From Tenacibaculum sp. SG-28 (GTDB taxonomy: Bacteria > Bacteroidota > Bacteroidia > Flavobacteriales > Flavobacteriaceae), in contig NZ_MQVY01000002.1 of assembly GCF_002954385.1 (NCBI RefSeq), positions 62,001-126,000 on the forward strand: DNA of 64,000 nt. The letters run 5' to 3'. Positions 28,065 through 36,837 of this stretch are shown piece after piece. The stretch's first letter is position 1, and the number at the start of each line of letters is the position of its first letter. Position numbers and translations under genes: made by a program. Below the pieces are notes generated by a model, which was not told the origin of the DNA, did not search any database, and saw nothing but the letters and a program-made list of their open reading frames with translations.

Positions 28065-28307
28065 ATGAAAAATAAAAATAACCCAAAGCAAGAATTCCTT
28101 TTCGGAAAACGTAATTATACCATCATGTTAATTGGTCTTGCTGTTATCGCTCTAGGATTTATTTTGATGGCCGGTGGCGGAAGTGATGACCCCAATATAT
28201 TCAATCCAGAAATTTACAGTTGGCGTAGAATTCGCCTTGCCCCAACGTTGGTGATTCTTGGTTTTGGTATTGAAATTTATGCTATTTTAGCCAACCCAAA
28301 AAAATAA
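28065..28307 (+). CDS. DUF3098 small membrane protein
   Basis: 80 residues with two predicted membrane helices (about 20-36 and 62-76) separated by GGGSDDPNIFNPEIYSWRRI, the conserved part of DUF3098. It sits between ftsX and uppP, its usual place in Bacteroidetes, with only two bases before uppP. Its role is unknown; the context suggests cell-envelope synthesis or division. Confidence 0.88.
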   Translation: MKNKNNPKQEFLFGKRNYTIMLIGLAVIALGFILMAGGGSDDPNIFNPEIYSWRRIRLAPTLVILGFGIEIYAILANPKK

Positions 28308-28309
28308 GA

Positions 28310-29104
28310 ATGGACGTATTAGAAGCAATAATCCTTGGCATAATACAAGGGTTAACAGAATTTTTACCTGTTTCATCAAGCGGTCACCTCGAATTGGCGA
28401 AAGCTATATTTGGAGACACTTCAATCCCAAAGGAAAGCTTAACTTTTACGGTAGTCTTACATGCGGCAACAGCACTAAGTACCATTGTTATTTTCAGGAA
28501 AGAAATTGGAGAAATCTTTAAAGGATTATTTCAATTTTCGTGGAATGAAGAAAGTAAGTTTTCTTTAAAAATAATTATTTCCATGCTTCCAGCAGTTATT
28601 ATTGGATTAGTATTTGAAGAAGAATTAGAAAGTTTTTTTGGTGGAAAAATTTTATTGGTTGGATGCATGCTATTGGTAACTGCAGTTTTACTCTTGCTTG
28701 CAGACAAAGCAAAAAACACGAACAACAATGTGTCTTTTACCAATGCTGCTACCATAGGTATCGCCCAAGCCATTGCAATGTTACCAGGAATATCACGATC
28801 GGGAGCTACAATTTCAACCTCAGTCTTATTAGGTGTAGATAGAACCAAAGCCGCAAGATTTTCATTTTTAATGGTAGTACCATTAATACTTGGTAAAGTA
28901 GCTAAAGACATATTAGGCGGTGATTTGAATTTCCAAAGTGCGGAACTAATCCCTTTGTCTGCTGGTTTTTTTGCAGCCTTTATCTCTGGTTTAGTTGCTT
29001 GTCAGTGGATGATAGCCTTAGTAAAGAAGAGTAAACTCTCTTATTTCTCTCTCTATTGTGCTATCGTTGGACTAATCGCCATTGGATACTCTATATTCTC
29101 TTAA
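28310..29104 (+). CDS. uppP: Undecaprenyl-diphosphatase
   Basis: Integral membrane enzyme of the BacA type that recycles undecaprenyl diphosphate for peptidoglycan synthesis; known for bacitracin resistance. 264 residues, about eight helices. Both active-site motifs are present: GIIQGLTEFLPVSSSGHLEL near the start and AMLPGISRSGATIS mid-protein. The stop lies directly before the truB ATG. Confidence 0.97.
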   Translation: MDVLEAIILGIIQGLTEFLPVSSSGHLELAKAIFGDTSIPKESLTFTVVLHAATALSTIVIFRKEIGEIFKGLFQFSWNEESKFSLKIIISMLPAVIIGLVFEEELESFFGGKILLVGCMLLVTAVLLLLADKAKNTNNNVSFTNAATIGIAQAIAMLPGISRSGATISTSVLLGVDRTKAARFSFLMVVPLILGKVAKDILGGDLNFQSAELIPLSAGFFAAFISGLVACQWMIALVKKSKLSYFSLYCAIVGLIAIGYSIFS

Positions 29105-29794
29105 ATGACAGCAGAAAACTTTAAAAACGGCGAGGTTCTATTATTAGACAAACCTTTAGAATGGACTTCTTTCCAAGTAGTTAACAAACTGCGTTGGCAC
29201 ATTCGCAAAAGATTCGATATTAAAAAAATTAAGGTTGGTCACGCTGGAACATTAGACCCTTTGGCTACCGGTCTTTTAATTATTTGTACCGGAAAAGAAA
29301 CCAAAAACATTGAACATTACCAAGGACAAGAAAAAGAATACACTGGTGAGATCACACTTGGAGCAACTACACCAAGTTATGACTTAGAAACCGAAATTAA
29401 CGAGACATTTCCTACCGATCACATCACAGAAAAAATGATTCATGACGCTACGGTTAGATTTGTCGGTAAAATTCAGCAAAAACCACCAATATTCTCTGCC
29501 ATCAAGAAAGATGGGAAAAGACTATACGAATTAGCACGCGCGGGTAAAACTGCAAAAATCGATGCGAGAGAGGTTACCATTAGCTCCTTTGAAATAACCA
29601 AGATCACTTTCCCAAAAGTTGCATTCAGAGTTAAATGTAGCAAAGGAACATATATAAGAGCTCTTGCTAACGATTTTGGAAAGGCTTTGGAAACCGGGGC
29701 ACACCTATCCGAACTAAGACGAACTAAAATTGGAGATTACGAAGTAAAAAACGCGGTGTCTATCGAGAGTTTTATTAATGCTTTAGAGTCTTAA
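29105..29794 (+). CDS. truB: tRNA pseudouridine(55) synthase
   Basis: Makes pseudouridine 55 in the T loop of tRNAs. 229 residues with KVGHAGTLDPLATGLLI, which carries the catalytic Asp, GEITLGATTPSYDLET, and RVKCSKGTYIRALANDFG. Last gene of the ftsX-uppP-truB operon; it faces the minus-strand genes that follow. Confidence 0.97.
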   Translation: MTAENFKNGEVLLLDKPLEWTSFQVVNKLRWHIRKRFDIKKIKVGHAGTLDPLATGLLIICTGKETKNIEHYQGQEKEYTGEITLGATTPSYDLETEINETFPTDHITEKMIHDATVRFVGKIQQKPPIFSAIKKDGKRLYELARAGKTAKIDAREVTISSFEITKITFPKVAFRVKCSKGTYIRALANDFGKALETGAHLSELRRTKIGDYEVKNAVSIESFINALES

Positions 29795-29811
29795 TTAGCA
29801 AAAAACTGTAC

Positions 29812-30291
29812 TTACAAAAATCGATTATACCAACTTTCCGTTATTGGTATCTCCCAAAACTGATCCAGTTCTTCTTTCGTTTGAATTAAATTGTCAAAAA
29901 CAATGGTTTTCGGTGATACTGCCTTACTTTTAAGCATTTTTTTAAAGGTTTTAATGTCTTTGTATTGCACATACGCTCCCTGCTTAAAACAAACATTCAT
30001 CCTGTCTAATAGTTCTATTTGATATTCCGCTTGCAAAGCTAGAATAAAAGAAACCTGGGCATCCATATCTGCACTGGATAACGCGATATTATCTGCAGCG
30101 TAAAGAACTATAAATCTATCATAAACCAATTTAAAAGAGGCTTTAAAATTAGCATTTGCAACTTTCCAATTTTCAATAAAGTCATGAATTTTTTCTTTGA
30201 GCCCAGCTATTTCTTCGGGATAAAACTTTCTGTTACTTGGATATACCCAAACTTTTGCAGTATCCGCTAATAAGTCGCTATCTATATACAC
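29812..30291 (-). CDS. Conserved hypothetical protein
   Basis: 159 residues, soluble, no signal peptide. The N-terminus MYIDSDLLADTAKVWVYPSN and the ending FWEIPITESWYNRFL are as I recall from Bacteroidetes proteins that databases sometimes call ABC transporter ATPase. No Walker A motif is visible, so that name is not supported. A TATCTTTG -7 box lies on the minus strand at 30309-30316. Confidence 0.75.
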   Translation of the reverse strand: MYIDSDLLADTAKVWVYPSNRKFYPEEIAGLKEKIHDFIENWKVANANFKASFKLVYDRFIVLYAADNIALSSADMDAQVSFILALQAEYQIELLDRMNVCFKQGAYVQYKDIKTFKKMLKSKAVSPKTIVFDNLIQTKEELDQFWEIPITESWYNRFL

Positions 30292-30351
30292 CTTAATCTA
30301 TTTTGACGCAAAGATACCAAAACAAAAATCTGCAGGCAGAAATACAAAGAA

Positions 30352-30957
30352 TTATTGCGAAAGTAATGCGATTAAGTCTTTCTCGGTATTTTTTCCTTTG
30401 TCTTTATTATACCAAATCTGTAAATCTTTTTTAAAATCTGCATCTAATTGCCCATTTTTACTTTTGTATTCCTGAACCATTTGTGTAGCAAAAGAGGGTC
30501 TTGGACCCCAAGTTCCAAGTACATTTAAATCTGCATCCAAAGCGATTAGTTTTGGAATAGACTTGGATCCGTTAGTAAGAAACTCTTGCATTAGTTTCGG
30601 ATGTTGATCTCGGAGAACTATTTTTAAATCTATATCGGAATTCTCTTCCGCAAACTTGTTAAGCACTGGTATGTTTTGTGCAGCATCACCACACCAACCT
30701 TCTGACAAAACCAACCAAGTTTGCATTGGTATCGAACCTTTTAAAAAAGCTAACGTTTCGGGCGCCAATTGTAGTGTTTTATCTAAACGGAGCATTCTTT
30801 TTTGGTTCAATACCGAATAATTATACAAATCTTCCCCAGTATCTTCTCCTGTAGATTTTTTTTGCTGTAACAAACTATGAATTAAACTTTTATAAGCTTC
30901 ATAACTAATAGCACTTGTGAGACTAGTTTGTATAATTTGCTTAATATTGGTCACCAT
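30352..30957 (-). CDS. Thioredoxin-family protein with single active-site Cys
   Basis: 201 residues, cytoplasmic. The thioredoxin-like core starts around residue 75 with WLVLSEGWCGDAAQNIPVLN; the active site is WCGD, with only the first Cys present, so classical disulfide exchange is unlikely. The cis-Pro loop is KSIPKLIALD. Proteins of this type are conserved in Flavobacteriaceae; function unknown. Confidence 0.85.
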   Translation of the reverse strand: MVTNIKQIIQTSLTSAISYEAYKSLIHSLLQQKKSTGEDTGEDLYNYSVLNQKRMLRLDKTLQLAPETLAFLKGSIPMQTWLVLSEGWCGDAAQNIPVLNKFAEENSDIDLKIVLRDQHPKLMQEFLTNGSKSIPKLIALDADLNVLGTWGPRPSFATQMVQEYKSKNGQLDADFKKDLQIWYNKDKGKNTEKDLIALLSQ

Positions 30958-31013
30958 AAAAAAGATTTTTATATTTCTTCAACAACTATAAAGTCTTATT
31001 TTTAGAAATATCC

Positions 31014-31973
31014 TTACACCAATAAATGCGTATTCTTCTTAAGATTGGCTATGATGTCTTCCGTCATTTTAGCAAGGTCAAAATGATGTTTCCAGTTCCA
31101 ATCTTTCCTCGCAGCCGAGTCGTCAATTATGGTGGGCCATGAATCTGCGATTTGTTGACGATAATCTGGTTTGTATGAAATCGAAAAATCGGGAATATAC
31201 TTCCGAATCTCCATTGCAATTTCATGTGGGGTAAAACTCATGGCAGAAAGATTGTAAGAGGTTCGGATTTTTATTTGAGAAGACGCTGCTTCCATAATTT
31301 GTATTGTTGCATTTATGGCATCATCCATGTACATCATCGGTAGACGTGTATTTTCACTTAAGAAACAATCAAATACATTTCCTTTCAAGGCCTCAAAATA
31401 AATATCAACCGCATAATCTGTGGTGCCACCTCCAGGTAGCGTTTTCCAACTAATTATACCAGGATATCGAATACTTCTAACATCTACACCATATCTCGAA
31501 TGAAAATAATTACACCAATTTTCACCAGCAACTTTACTTATTCCATACACGGTGGTCGGCTCCATAATTGTTTGCTGTGGTGTATTCATTTTTGGAGAAG
31601 TGCTTCCAAAGACAGCCATAGAGCTAGGCCAAAACAGGGTATCGAAGTGCTTGTCTTTAGCTAAATCTAAAACCCCCAACAAAGAAACCATATTTAAATC
31701 CCATCCTTTCTGCGGATACTTCTCTGCTGTTGCCGATAGCATTGCCGCCATAAGGTAAACTATCTTTATATCATACTTTTTTAATACATCTAAAATTTGT
31801 GCTTTCGATGTTGCGTCTATTATCTCAAAAGGACCAGCTTGCATCATTGCAGGGCTACCTTCTCTGATATCGGAGGCCACTACATTATCTGCTCCATGCA
31901 TATTTCGTAATCTAGCGGTTAATTCAATTCCAATTTGACCACAAGCTCCAAGGATCAATATTCTATTACTCAT
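31014..31973 (-). CDS. tdh: L-threonine 3-dehydrogenase (NAD-dependent epimerase type)
   Basis: Short-chain (extended SDR) threonine dehydrogenase as in Flavobacterium frigidimaris and Cupriavidus necator. The start at 31973 gives MSNRILILGACGQIGIELTA with the GxxGxxG NAD site. Catalytic residues are in WPSSMAVFG and TTVYGISKVAGENW (YxxxK). About 320 residues. A TACTTTTG -7 box (32001-32008, minus strand) precedes it. Substrate assignment is by family resemblance. Confidence 0.9.
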   Translation of the reverse strand: MSNRILILGACGQIGIELTARLRNMHGADNVVASDIREGSPAMMQAGPFEIIDATSKAQILDVLKKYDIKIVYLMAAMLSATAEKYPQKGWDLNMVSLLGVLDLAKDKHFDTLFWPSSMAVFGSTSPKMNTPQQTIMEPTTVYGISKVAGENWCNYFHSRYGVDVRSIRYPGIISWKTLPGGGTTDYAVDIYFEALKGNVFDCFLSENTRLPMMYMDDAINATIQIMEAASSQIKIRTSYNLSAMSFTPHEIAMEIRKYIPDFSISYKPDYRQQIADSWPTIIDDSAARKDWNWKHHFDLAKMTEDIIANLKKNTHLLV

Positions 31974-32107
31974 TACCAATAATTCAAAAATAAAAGCATA
32001 CAAAAGTATAAAATTAAATAATTGATAAAAATAAAATACGGTTTTTTATATTTTAACAAATTGCGATAGAGTTTGCGCTTCCGTAGTAAATTACTAATTT
32101 TACCGAT

Positions 32108-32653
32108 ATGACAACAATACCTAAAATACTGCGGAAATACTGCTGTTTTGTTTTTGTAATTTTACTGTTTAGCAATTGTAAAAACGATGCCCAAAAAAAA
32201 CAATTATTGCCCATAGAAAAGGATGCAATGACGACTTCAGCTACTTACACTTACAAAAAAATCTTACCCTCCTATCTAAAAGAAATCGAAGCATGGGAAG
32301 AATATTTTACCCTTAAAGATTTTTTAGATCAATGGAAAGAAAGCACTCCAAAAGAGGCATTGGACAATGCTTTAGAACTAAAATCGCTTACCAAAAACGC
32401 AAAAGACAGCATACCAGAAGGACCGCTGAAAACTCCTGCCTTTAGAGCGCGTATTAATGTGTTTCAAAACGAAGTTTTAAAACTAGTCGATTTAACTGAT
32501 TTAAATGCAAAATCAGCATATACTACAAAACAGCAGATGACAACTATTTTTAAAACTTTTAGTAATGTGAATTTAAAAATAAATGCCATTTTTGACAAAC
32601 AAAATATCAACAACACTGTTAAAATTGACAGTGTATTTAAAAAAATGCGTTAA
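32108..32653 (+). CDS. Lipoprotein of unknown function
   Basis: 181 residues with lipobox LFSNC. After the anchor comes a predicted all-helical region with Lys- and Glu-rich heptads (about 50-175). No known domain. It stands just upstream of the large T9SS substrate, with 99 bases between them, but nothing ties their roles. Confidence 0.6.
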   Translation: MTTIPKILRKYCCFVFVILLFSNCKNDAQKKQLLPIEKDAMTTSATYTYKKILPSYLKEIEAWEEYFTLKDFLDQWKESTPKEALDNALELKSLTKNAKDSIPEGPLKTPAFRARINVFQNEVLKLVDLTDLNAKSAYTTKQQMTTIFKTFSNVNLKINAIFDKQNINNTVKIDSVFKKMR

Positions 32654-32752
32654 ATTTGTAGGGTATAACTATTTAAGTCTGTTTTTATTTAGTTAAATCC
32701 AATTATAATAAATACAAAACTAAACAATTTAAAACCTTATAACTAATTTAGG

Positions 32753-35700
32753 ATGAAAAAAACAATTACCCTTTTCCTCTTAATGTTGTCTGTCTCTTTA
32801 GTTGCTCAAATTCAAAGTAATTTGCCTTGGGCCTTAAACACAAACGATTCAAACTCTTCTAAAAAGAACAAAACAACGTTAAAAGATTACACAACAAACG
32901 CTGAAAAATATTTTGAAAATATTAATCGAGAAGCAAAAGGTAGCGGATTCAAGCCCTTCAAAAGATGGGAAAATCATTGGTCATACTACCAAAATGAGGA
33001 TGGAACTTTATCAACAGCCGAAGATTTATGGAAGGCGTGGACAGCAAAACAAAACTTAGGGCAAAGAAATGAAAATACTAGTGATTGGAAACCATTAGGA
33101 CCATATCAAAACTCTAACACACACAATGCTATCAATTTCAAACAAACTGGTGGTGGAAGAATAAATGCAATTGCCGTTGACCCAAGTGATTCTAATACAA
33201 TTTACATAGGGTCTCCAGCAGGAGGTATATGGAAGTCTATTGACGGAGGACTTAACTGGAAACCACTTACAGACTACCTTCCTCAAATTGGTGTATCCGG
33301 AATAGCTGTTCATCCAACCAACTCAGACATTATTTATATCGCTACAGGAGATGACGATGCAAATGATTCATTTTCAGTTGGAGTATGGAAATCAGAAGAT
33401 GGAGGAAATTCATGGGAAAGAACAGGGGCAATGATAGGAAACCCTAATTCGATGAATGAAATTTATATCAATCCGGATGCTACGGAAACAGTTATAGTAG
33501 CTACAAGTGCTGGTGTTTTTAAAACAAATGACGGAGGAGATACATGGTCGAGAAAATTAGCTGCCAATATCGTTGACATAAAAATGAAACCAAATGATCC
33601 TTCGGTATGGTATGCACTTTCTGATACAAAGTTTTATAAATCAACAAATGGAGGAAATTCCTTTACTGAAAAAAGTATTACTGGTTTAGGTAATTCAACC
33701 AGAATGACAATGGATGTAACTTTAGCAAATGAAGAATATATTTATATAGTAAGTGCGGGTGTAAATAGTAGGTTTAATGGAATTTACAAATCTACTGATA
33801 GTGGAGAAAGTTTCACAAGAACTTCAGAAAGAGATGATATATTCAACAGTTCCCAAGCATGGTATGATTTAGCTATAACTGTATCTTCTGATGATGCCGA
33901 CATTATTTATGTAGGTGTTCTCGATATTTGGAAGTCTACCGATGGCGGAAATAATTTTTCTGAATTAAACCAATGGTATGATCCGAATACTGCAGATTAC
34001 ACGCATGCAGATATCCATTTTTTAAGATTTATCGATGGTAGATTTTTTGCGGGTACAGATGGCGGTATATTCGTTTCAGAGGATGAAGGAACTAATTTCA
34101 CCGATTTATCAAAAAACCTATCAATACATCAATTTTATCGTATTTCAGTTTCTCAGAATAAACTAGATGCATTAGCTGCAGGAGCTCAAGATAATGGTGG
34201 ATATGGGCTTTCAGAATCAAACTGGTACAACTATCATGGTGGTGACGGAATGGAAGGAGTTGTTGATGTTAACAATCCAAATATTTACTACGGATTTACA
34301 CAGTACGGAGGAAGTTTAAATATAACTCAAGACGGCGGTTTAACACGCCCAATTAGAATTAACCGTCCTTCACGTGAAGGAAATGGAAGATGGATTACTC
34401 CGTTAACAATGAATTCTTCTGGTGAATTATATTCGGGATATAGTCAATTATACAGGTTACAAAATAATAATTGGGTAAGAGTCTCAAATACAAATGTTAT
34501 AGGAGGTCTTTTAGACCACATTGAAATAGATAAAAATGATGACGATTTTATTCTAGTTTCAAGTGGAAACAGATTATCAATAAGTACAAACAAAGGAGCA
34601 ACATTTTCCACTGTTCCTTTTTCAAATGGCACTATACGTTCCATTGAAATAAGTAATACCGAATCTGACGTTGTTTGGATTGTAACTAATAATGCTGTTT
34701 TCAAAACAACAGATATTAAAAGTAGTTCACCAACATTTGAAAATATAACTGGGAATCTGCCTAGCGAAGGAAAGGTAGTAATAAAACATCATGCAAGAAG
34801 TGGTAATAATACTGTTTATCTAGGTACAAATCTTGGAGTATATTACACTAACGATGACTTAAATGGAGAATGGATAACATTTGACAACAACTTACCTAAC
34901 ACTCAGGTTGCAGATATGGACATAAATGAGGAAGATGGAAAACTATATGCCGGAACTTATGGAAGAGGAGTTTTTTCGACCGATATTCCATATCAAAAAC
35001 CAGAAAAAGATATACGATTACTATCAATAGTGAATCCAGATAGTAATTCTATTTTAATAAATGGAGAAATTAGTCCTAAAGTAAAAGTAAAAAATCAAGG
35101 TATAGAAACTATTACCCAAGTTACAATTGAATATAATTACGATGGTGGGGATGTACAAACAGAATCTTGGACAGGAAGTCTTGCAACAGACCAAGAAATT
35201 GAAATTGAGATTCCTTCTGGTAATCTAAATGTTGGAGTTCACGATTTAAATGTTAGTACTTCAACTCAAAATGACGCTTATGCATCTAATAATAGCGGAA
35301 AAGTTAATTTTTATGTAAATAAAACCAGCTCAAATCCAACTGAAATTAACTCTTTTGAAAATTCTGAAGACCTATTATTAACTAGGAATGATATGTGGGA
35401 ATTAGGTTCTGTTAACAAAGCATTATTAAAAACACCAACAGGAAATAATGCCTATGCTACAAAACTTATTGGAAATCATCCAGATGCTACCAATGGCTAT
35501 TTATATACTAACTATTACAATCTAACAGATGTATCTAACCCTGTACTTCGATTTAAAATGGGCTTTGATATAGAAGAAAATTGGGATCATATGTATGTAG
35601 ATTACTCTACAGACAGAGGTAATACTTGGACAATACTAGGAACTGCAAACGATGCAAATTGGTATAATAGCTCAGCAACTCTATCTCCACAAGGACAACC

Positions 35701-36166
35701 TGTTTTACCTGGTAAGCAGTGGACAGGGGAAGGAGAAGATGAGAATCCGTTAGGAGATACTAACGCAACAATTCACGATTACAGCTATGACTTATCAGCA
35801 TTAAGTAATCAGACTGAAATAATGTTTAGATTTGTTTTTGTTGCTGATGCAAATACTAACGAAGAAGGAGTTGTAATTGACGACTTAGTTATCGAAGGAG
35901 TTTTATCCAATAATGACTTGGAATTATTAAATGGTATTTCCGTTTCACCTAACCCTTCAGAAAGCATTTTCAATATTCAATGGCAACCAGACGGAGAACC
36001 AATGGATCTTACAATCTACGATATTACAGGTAAAAAGATACTTAGTAGAAAAGACATAGACACTGCATCATTTAGCATAGATATGACCAAATACACTAGT
36101 GGTATTTATTTACTAAATATGAAATCTAAAGGAAAATCTGCAACAAAGAAATTAGTTTTAAAATAA
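32753..36166 (+). CDS. Secreted BNR/sortilin-like repeat protein with T9SS sorting domain
   Basis: 1137 residues. Signal peptide (LMLSVSLVAQ). From about residue 130 to 760 there is a beta-propeller built from BNR/VPS10-type repeats with Asp-box turns such as GIWKSIDGGLNWKP, GVWKSEDGGNSWER, GVFKTNDGGDTWSR and DIWKSTDGGNNFSE. Then a CARDB-like domain (about 755-850), a MAM/jelly-roll-like module (about 870-1055) and a C-terminal type A sorting domain with VSPNPSESIFNI and GIYLLNMKSKGKSATKKLVLK-like ending, which directs export by the type IX secretion system. Likely cell-surface; substrate unknown; glycosidase or adhesion roles are possible. A terminator follows. Confidence 0.88.
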   Translation: MKKTITLFLLMLSVSLVAQIQSNLPWALNTNDSNSSKKNKTTLKDYTTNAEKYFENINREAKGSGFKPFKRWENHWSYYQNEDGTLSTAEDLWKAWTAKQNLGQRNENTSDWKPLGPYQNSNTHNAINFKQTGGGRINAIAVDPSDSNTIYIGSPAGGIWKSIDGGLNWKPLTDYLPQIGVSGIAVHPTNSDIIYIATGDDDANDSFSVGVWKSEDGGNSWERTGAMIGNPNSMNEIYINPDATETVIVATSAGVFKTNDGGDTWSRKLAANIVDIKMKPNDPSVWYALSDTKFYKSTNGGNSFTEKSITGLGNSTRMTMDVTLANEEYIYIVSAGVNSRFNGIYKSTDSGESFTRTSERDDIFNSSQAWYDLAITVSSDDADIIYVGVLDIWKSTDGGNNFSELNQWYDPNTADYTHADIHFLRFIDGRFFAGTDGGIFVSEDEGTNFTDLSKNLSIHQFYRISVSQNKLDALAAGAQDNGGYGLSESNWYNYHGGDGMEGVVDVNNPNIYYGFTQYGGSLNITQDGGLTRPIRINRPSREGNGRWITPLTMNSSGELYSGYSQLYRLQNNNWVRVSNTNVIGGLLDHIEIDKNDDDFILVSSGNRLSISTNKGATFSTVPFSNGTIRSIEISNTESDVVWIVTNNAVFKTTDIKSSSPTFENITGNLPSEGKVVIKHHARSGNNTVYLGTNLGVYYTNDDLNGEWITFDNNLPNTQVADMDINEEDGKLYAGTYGRGVFSTDIPYQKPEKDIRLLSIVNPDSNSILINGEISPKVKVKNQGIETITQVTIEYNYDGGDVQTESWTGSLATDQEIEIEIPSGNLNVGVHDLNVSTSTQNDAYASNNSGKVNFYVNKTSSNPTEINSFENSEDLLLTRNDMWELGSVNKALLKTPTGNNAYATKLIGNHPDATNGYLYTNYYNLTDVSNPVLRFKMGFDIEENWDHMYVDYSTDRGNTWTILGTANDANWYNSSATLSPQGQPVLPGKQWTGEGEDENPLGDTNATIHDYSYDLSALSNQTEIMFRFVFVADANTNEEGVVIDDLVIEGVLSNNDLELLNGISVSPNPSESIFNIQWQPDGEPMDLTIYDITGKKILSRKDIDTASFSIDMTKYTSGIYLLNMKSKGKSATKKLVLK

Positions 36167-36189
36167 TTTTACGTTGAAATTTAAAATCA

Positions 36190-36220
36190 AAAACTCTCTG
36201 CTTTGCAGGGAGTTTTTTTT
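36190..36220 (+). terminator. Terminator between the T9SS substrate and recX
   Basis: A 12-bp stem AAAACTCTCTGC/GCAGGGAGTTTT with one G-U pair (36190-36201 and 36205-36216) and T8 tail. It serves the plus-strand gene and lies at the end of converging recX. Confidence 0.88.
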
Positions 36221-36692
36221 ATTTAGAATCTTGATTTATCACAGCTACAATGAGATTCGTCTCATACCCACGATATTTTAAGTAATCAAATAACTTCTTA
36301 TTCCTTTTAAATTCATTTTCTTCCGATAGCGATTCATTTCTCTTTTCATACAATGCTTGTAAGGTGCACAGATACTCTTCCTCCTCAATTTCTTTAAGTG
36401 CTATTTTGAGATTATAAGCAGATATATCACGTAGTTTTAGTTCCCGAGATATTCGCTCCCTTCCCCACTTCTTTATGCGAAACTTACCTCTAGCAAAACT
36501 TTTAGCAAAACGTTCTTCATTCAAAAAATTATTCTCTAGAAGGTGCAGTAGAATGTGTTCTCTTGCCTCAGGAATAAGCCCGTATGCAAACATTTTCTGT
36601 TCTACATCTTTATGACAACGATCTTGATATATACAATATCGTTCTAATTTTTGTTTGATCTCCTCTACAGTGTAAACTTTCCTTTTATGCAT
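36219..36692 (-). CDS. recX: RecX-like regulatory protein
   Basis: Modulator of RecA filaments. I favour the start at 36692 (MHKRKVYTVEEIKQKLERYC) because a TATCTTTG -7 box lies at 36728-36735 on the minus strand, inside the longer ORF. About 157 residues with three-helix repeats and the RecX signature NFLNEERFAKSFARGKFRIK KWGRERISREL. recA is not in the window. Confidence 0.92.
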   Translation of the reverse strand: MHKRKVYTVEEIKQKLERYCIYQDRCHKDVEQKMFAYGLIPEAREHILLHLLENNFLNEERFAKSFARGKFRIKKWGRERISRELKLRDISAYNLKIALKEIEEEEYLCTLQALYEKRNESLSEENEFKRNKKLFDYLKYRGYETNLIVAVINQDSK

Positions 36693-36784
36693 TTTGGGAT
36701 GTACTGCTATCTTTTTACTTTCAAAAACAAAGATAGGCAACACGGGAAATATAATGACAGAATTATCAAACCAAACCCTATAAC

Positions 36785-36819
36785 GTACAAAGCCAGTAGT
36801 TACACTACTGGCTTTGTAC
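36785..36819. terminator. 15-bp perfect hairpin between recX and the RND permease gene
   Basis: GTACAAAGCCAGTAG/CTACTGGCTTTGTAC (36785-36799 and 36805-36819), loop TTACA. It follows the stop of the minus-strand efflux operon and is probably its terminator, although no clean T tract follows on either strand. Confidence 0.55.
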
Positions 36820-36837
36820 TTATATATTTGTACTAAG

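Noticed and set aside
29812-30291. ABC transporter ATPase
   Set aside because: No Walker A, Walker B or signature motif is visible in the 159 residues.
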